Of a DNA stretch of 64,000 bases, positions 61,558 to 64,000 are shown piece by piece. The notes below the pieces were generated by a model. The model was given only the letters and a program-made list of their open reading frames with translations, searched no databases and had not been told where the DNA came from. Both the position numbers and the translations under genes were made by a program. The DNA comes from Streptomyces albicerus (GTDB lineage Bacteria; Actinomycetota; Actinomycetes; Streptomycetales; Streptomycetaceae): contig NZ_VWMY01000058.1 of NCBI RefSeq assembly GCF_008905045.1, forward strand, positions 1-64,000, given 5' to 3'. The stretch's first letter is position 1; the number at the start of each line of letters is the position of its first letter.

Positions 61558-62202
61558 GTGACTGATTACGACGTGCTGCGGGTCTTCTGCGGACCGCGCG
61601 GAGAGTACGGCAACGAACTCGGGGTCGTGCGGGACGGCTCCCTGATGCCGGAGCGCGGCGAGCGGCAGGCGTTCGCGGCCAAACTCGGTTTCAGCGAAAC
61701 GGTGTTCGTGGACGACCCCGAGCGTGGGGTCATCGACATCTACACCCCCAGCGTGCGGCTGCCCTTCGCCGGGTACCCCTGCGTGGGCGCGGCCTGGCTG
61801 CTCGACGTACCCGAACTCGTCACGCCCGCAGGCGTGGTGGCCACCCGCCTCGACGGCGAGTTCAGCTGGATCGAGGCCCGCCCGGAATGGCCTGAGCCGC
61901 GCACACTCCGCCGCTACGCCACGGCTGCCGAGGTCGACGCACTTGAGGTGCCCCCGCCCGGGGAGTGGATCTACGCCTGGGCCTGGGAGGACGAGGCAGC
62001 CGGCCGAATCCGCGCCCGCGGCTTCCCCGGCCGCAACGACGGCATCAAAGAGGACGAGGCAACAGGCGCGGCAGCCCTCCAACTGACAGCCCAACTGGGC
62101 CGCGCCCTGAACATCATCCAGGGCACGGGCTCCCAAATCCTGACGGCACCACAGCCGGGGGGTTGGGTGGAGGTGGGGGGCCGTGTCTTCCTGGAGCGGT
62201 GA
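61558..62202 (+). CDS. PhzF-family isomerase/epimerase-like protein
   Basis: A 214-residue PhzF-fold protein from GTG 61558. Conserved features are RVFCGPRGEYGNELGVV near the start, FSETVFVDDP, the motif RLPFAGYPCVGAAWLL, and a second lobe DGIKEDEATGAAALQLTAQLG. It is shorter than typical PhzF proteins (about 280), and the general-acid Glu is not obvious, so enzymatic activity is uncertain. It sits between heme genes without an evident link to iron. Confidence 0.85.
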   Translation: MTDYDVLRVFCGPRGEYGNELGVVRDGSLMPERGERQAFAAKLGFSETVFVDDPERGVIDIYTPSVRLPFAGYPCVGAAWLLDVPELVTPAGVVATRLDGEFSWIEARPEWPEPRTLRRYATAAEVDALEVPPPGEWIYAWAWEDEAAGRIRARGFPGRNDGIKEDEATGAAALQLTAQLGRALNIIQGTGSQILTAPQPGGWVEVGGRVFLER

Positions 62203-62204
62203 GA

Positions 62205-62256
62205 GCGCCCCTTTAGGGGCGCGGAGAACTGCGCGACCAGCCCCCACAGACCCGCA
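62205..62256 (+). repeat. Dispersed intergenic repeat, copy G, with hairpin
   Basis: GCGCCCC, TTTA, GGGGCGC (62205-62222) form a perfect 7-bp hairpin that merges into the repeat core GGGGCGCGGAGAACTGCGCG and ends CCCGCA. It lies between convergent genes and is a likely terminator. Confidence 0.85.
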
Positions 62257-62267
62257 CGTCATGACGT

Positions 62268-62927
62268 TCAGGCACTTAGGCGGAACTCTTCCCCCAGGGC
62301 CCGGAAAACCGCGGTATTCAAAGCAAAAGCGTGCCGACACTCGGCAACAATCCGCTGCTTCTCCAAGTCGTCCGCCAGCACACCATCAAGCAGCTCGCGA
62401 TACCCCCGCTTGAACGCCGCCGGATTCCCGATGTCCTCGAACACATAGAACCGAACCCCGTCGCCCTTCCGGGCAAACCCCCACGTCTTCTCCGCCTTGC
62501 CCCGAATGATCTGCCCACCGGAAAGATCACCGAGATACCGCGTGTAGTGATGCGCGATGTACCCACCGGGCCACGTACGCGCACACTCGGCAACCCGCGC
62601 CGCGTACTCCGCGGTCGCGGGCAGCGCGGTGAGGCCGTCGCGCCACCGGGCGCCCCGCAGATGCGCAAGGTCCCGCTCCAGCGAAGCGACCCGCATCAGC
62701 TCGGGCTGGATGAACGGCCCCGCCACCCGATCGCCGGCCAGGCGCCGCGCACCCGACTCCAGCGCCTCGTACACGAACCACAGCTGCTCGGTGTAGCGCG
62801 CGTACGCGTCCACGCCGAGCCTGCCACCGAGCAGATCGCTCATGAACGTCGAGGTCTCCGCCTCCATGTGCTGTTCGTGCGACGCGGTGCGGATGAGCGT
62901 AGAGAACGGCGTACTCGACGAGTTCAT
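62268..62927 (-). CDS. hmuO: Biliverdin-producing heme oxygenase
   Basis: A 219-residue all-helical heme oxygenase. The proximal heme His lies in TASHEQHMEAETSTFMSDLL near residue 17-20, and the distal helix glycine pair in YLGDLSGGQIIRGKAEK (LSGGQ) near 133. It opens heme to release iron, CO and biliverdin in the cytoplasm, completing the HtaA-HmuTUV route. GGAGG precedes ATG 62927, and an iron box lies 46 bases upstream. Confidence 0.95.
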   Translation of the reverse strand: MNSSSTPFSTLIRTASHEQHMEAETSTFMSDLLGGRLGVDAYARYTEQLWFVYEALESGARRLAGDRVAGPFIQPELMRVASLERDLAHLRGARWRDGLTALPATAEYAARVAECARTWPGGYIAHHYTRYLGDLSGGQIIRGKAEKTWGFARKGDGVRFYVFEDIGNPAAFKRGYRELLDGVLADDLEKQRIVAECRHAFALNTAVFRALGEEFRLSA

Positions 62928-62972
62928 ATGGACCTCCGGGGCCGAAGGGGGACGAGAGCCTGCCCAATCTTC

Positions 62973-62991
62973 TATGGTTAGGCTTACCTAA
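62973..62991 (-). promoter_or_regulatory. DmdR1/IdeR-type iron box before heme oxygenase
   Basis: On the minus strand TTAGGTAAGCCTAACCATA, a strong match to the iron-box consensus, 46 bases before the hmuO start. Confidence 0.8.
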
Positions 62992-63061
62992 GTCAATGGA
63001 TTTCCCGACACCCTGTCGGTAAAACCGTACCCCGAATCCCCACCAGACCCACATGAGAAAA

Positions 63062-63086
63062 CCGCCCGCTCTGTACGAGCGGGCGG
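63062..63086 (-). terminator. Terminator after methionine aminopeptidase
   Basis: Perfect 9-bp arms CCGCCCGCT and AGCGGGCGG with a 7-base loop, followed on the minus strand by TTTTCTC. Confidence 0.85.
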
Positions 63087-63118
63087 CTGACGGGCGGCTG
63101 AAAGAGAGCAGGTGGCGG

Positions 63119-63976
63119 TCAGGGCAGCGTGAGAACCTCGGCCCCGCTGTCCGTGACGACGAGCGTGTGCTCGAACTGCGCGGTCCGCCGGCGGTCCTTC
63201 GTGACGACGGTCCACCCGTCGTCCCACGTGTCGTACTCGTGCGTCCCCAGCGTCAGCATCGGCTCGATCGTGAACGTCATCCCCGGCTGGATCACGGTCG
63301 TCGCGTGCGGGCTGTCGTAGTGCGGGATGATCAGCCCCGAGTGGAACGACGAGTTGATGCCGTGCCCGGTGAAGTCCCGCACGACCCCGTACCCGAACCG
63401 CTTCGCGTACGACTCGATGACCCTGCCGATGATGTTGATCTGCCGACCGGGCTTGACCGCCTTGATGGCGCGGGCGAGGGACTCGCGGGTCCGCTCGACG
63501 AGCAGCCGGCTCTCCTCGGCCACGTCACCGACGAGGTACGTGGCGTTGTTGTCGCCGTGCACGCCCCCGATGTACGCCGTCACGTCGAGGTTGATGATGT
63601 CCCCGTCCCGCAGGACCGTGGAGTCCGGGATGCCGTGGCAGATGACCTCGTTCACGGAGGTGCACAGGGACTTCGGGAAGCCGCGGTAGCCGAGCGTGGA
63701 CGGGTAGGCGCCGTGGTCGCACATGTACTCGTGGGCGACCCGGTCCAGTTCGTCCGTGGTGACGCCGGGCGCGATGAGCTTCGCGGCCTCCTCCATCGCC
63801 CGCGCGGCGATCCGGCCCGCGACGCGCATCGCCTCGATCGTCTCCGGGGTCTGCACCTCCGGTCCGGTGTACGGGGTGGGAGCGGGCTTGCCCACGTACT
63901 CGGGACGCCTGATGTTTCCCGGGACGGGACGGACGGGAGAGAGCTCCCCTGGTACGAGCAGCGACTGGCCAGACAT
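63119..63976 (-). CDS. map: Type I methionine aminopeptidase
   Basis: A 285-residue enzyme that removes N-terminal methionine from new proteins. The two-metal site is complete: Asp in IINLDVTAYIGGVHGDNNAT (both aspartates), His in DFTGHGINSSFH, Glu in FTIEPMLT and Glu in AQFEHTLVV. The N-terminal 40-residue extension with PGELSPVRPVPGNIRRPEYV is typical of the longer actinobacterial MAP, which binds SH3-like partners through its PxxP region. It is monocistronic, with a clear terminator. Confidence 0.96.
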   Translation of the reverse strand: MSGQSLLVPGELSPVRPVPGNIRRPEYVGKPAPTPYTGPEVQTPETIEAMRVAGRIAARAMEEAAKLIAPGVTTDELDRVAHEYMCDHGAYPSTLGYRGFPKSLCTSVNEVICHGIPDSTVLRDGDIINLDVTAYIGGVHGDNNATYLVGDVAEESRLLVERTRESLARAIKAVKPGRQINIIGRVIESYAKRFGYGVVRDFTGHGINSSFHSGLIIPHYDSPHATTVIQPGMTFTIEPMLTLGTHEYDTWDDGWTVVTKDRRRTAQFEHTLVVTDSGAEVLTLP

Positions 63977-64000
63977 GCCAGCGAGTCTAACCAGCGCGTG

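Noticed and set aside
1..64000. tRNA, rRNA or CRISPR features
   Set aside because: I saw no T-loop GTTCGAATC-type tRNA 3' ends with acceptor pairing and no regularly spaced 24-40 bp repeats with unique spacers; the 19-bp dyad arrays are too short and lack spacers.

Overview
The sequence has the hallmarks of a Streptomyces or close relative: very high GC with strong GC bias at third codon positions, many GTG starts, MarR/TetR/MocR regulators, mycothiol-associated and cellulose-binding secreted enzymes, DmdR1/IdeR-type iron boxes, and a short intergenic repeat (core GGGGCGCGGGGAACTGCG) that I recognise from Streptomyces genomes. About 50 intact protein genes are supported. I found no rRNA, tRNA or CRISPR array.

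Region 1 (1-9.3 kb) is accessory and worn. It starts inside a LuxR-type ATPase regulator, then mixes intact genes (an alpha/beta hydrolase, an AAA+/DUF234 ATPase, a cold shock protein, a DHFR-like reductase, a VOC protein, a MarR regulator) with relics: IstB, IS630 and IS256 transposase fragments, an MMPL transporter without its N-terminal half, a membrane-protein scrap and a histidine-kinase tail. Region 2 (9.3-24.2 kb) holds an enoyl-CoA hydratase and TetR gene, two secreted hydrolases (CE1 esterase with CBM2; SGNH esterase), a MocR/PdxR regulator, three DinB-type (mycothiol-dependent-like) proteins, a UvrA paralogue broken by a one-base frameshift, and two MarR regulators whose likely operators are visible next to YceI and DinB genes.

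Region 3 (24.2-33.3 kb): a DesK-type histidine kinase, a DUF4333 protein, an ABC ATPase with no permease, a TnpB insertion and a NarL-type response regulator look like one signalling/ABC locus interrupted by the mobile element. A COG0523 zinc GTPase with a Zur-like operator, MazG-like, DoxX, SnoaL-like and aldo/keto reductase genes follow.

Region 4 (33.9-39.9 kb) is the most distinctive part. It is a five-gene minus-strand cluster of visibly lower GC: ferritin-like acyl-ACP desaturase, MMPL exporter, dedicated ACP, stand-alone ketosynthase and type II thioesterase. I read it as a compact pathway that builds or elongates, desaturates, releases and exports an acyl chain. It has no KR, DH, acyltransferase, chain-length factor or acyl-AMP ligase, so it would have to borrow these from primary fatty-acid synthesis.

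Region 5 (40-50.5 kb) is ordinary chromosome: SDR, PhoD phosphatase, Gfo/Idh oxidoreductase, Bcr/CflA exporter, serine hydrolase, Rsm22-like methyltransferase, TetR, GDPD and prim-pol proteins. It carries three small arrays of a dyad repeated at 19-bp intervals. Region 6 (50.5-64 kb) is an iron and heme acquisition block: efeO-efeB-efeU plus a lipoprotein, hmuT-hmuU-hmuV, two surface HtaA heme-binding proteins (one with an LAxTG sortase signal) and heme oxygenase, with iron boxes before efeO, between hmuT and htaA, and before the heme oxygenase. A PhzF-like gene and methionine aminopeptidase complete the window.
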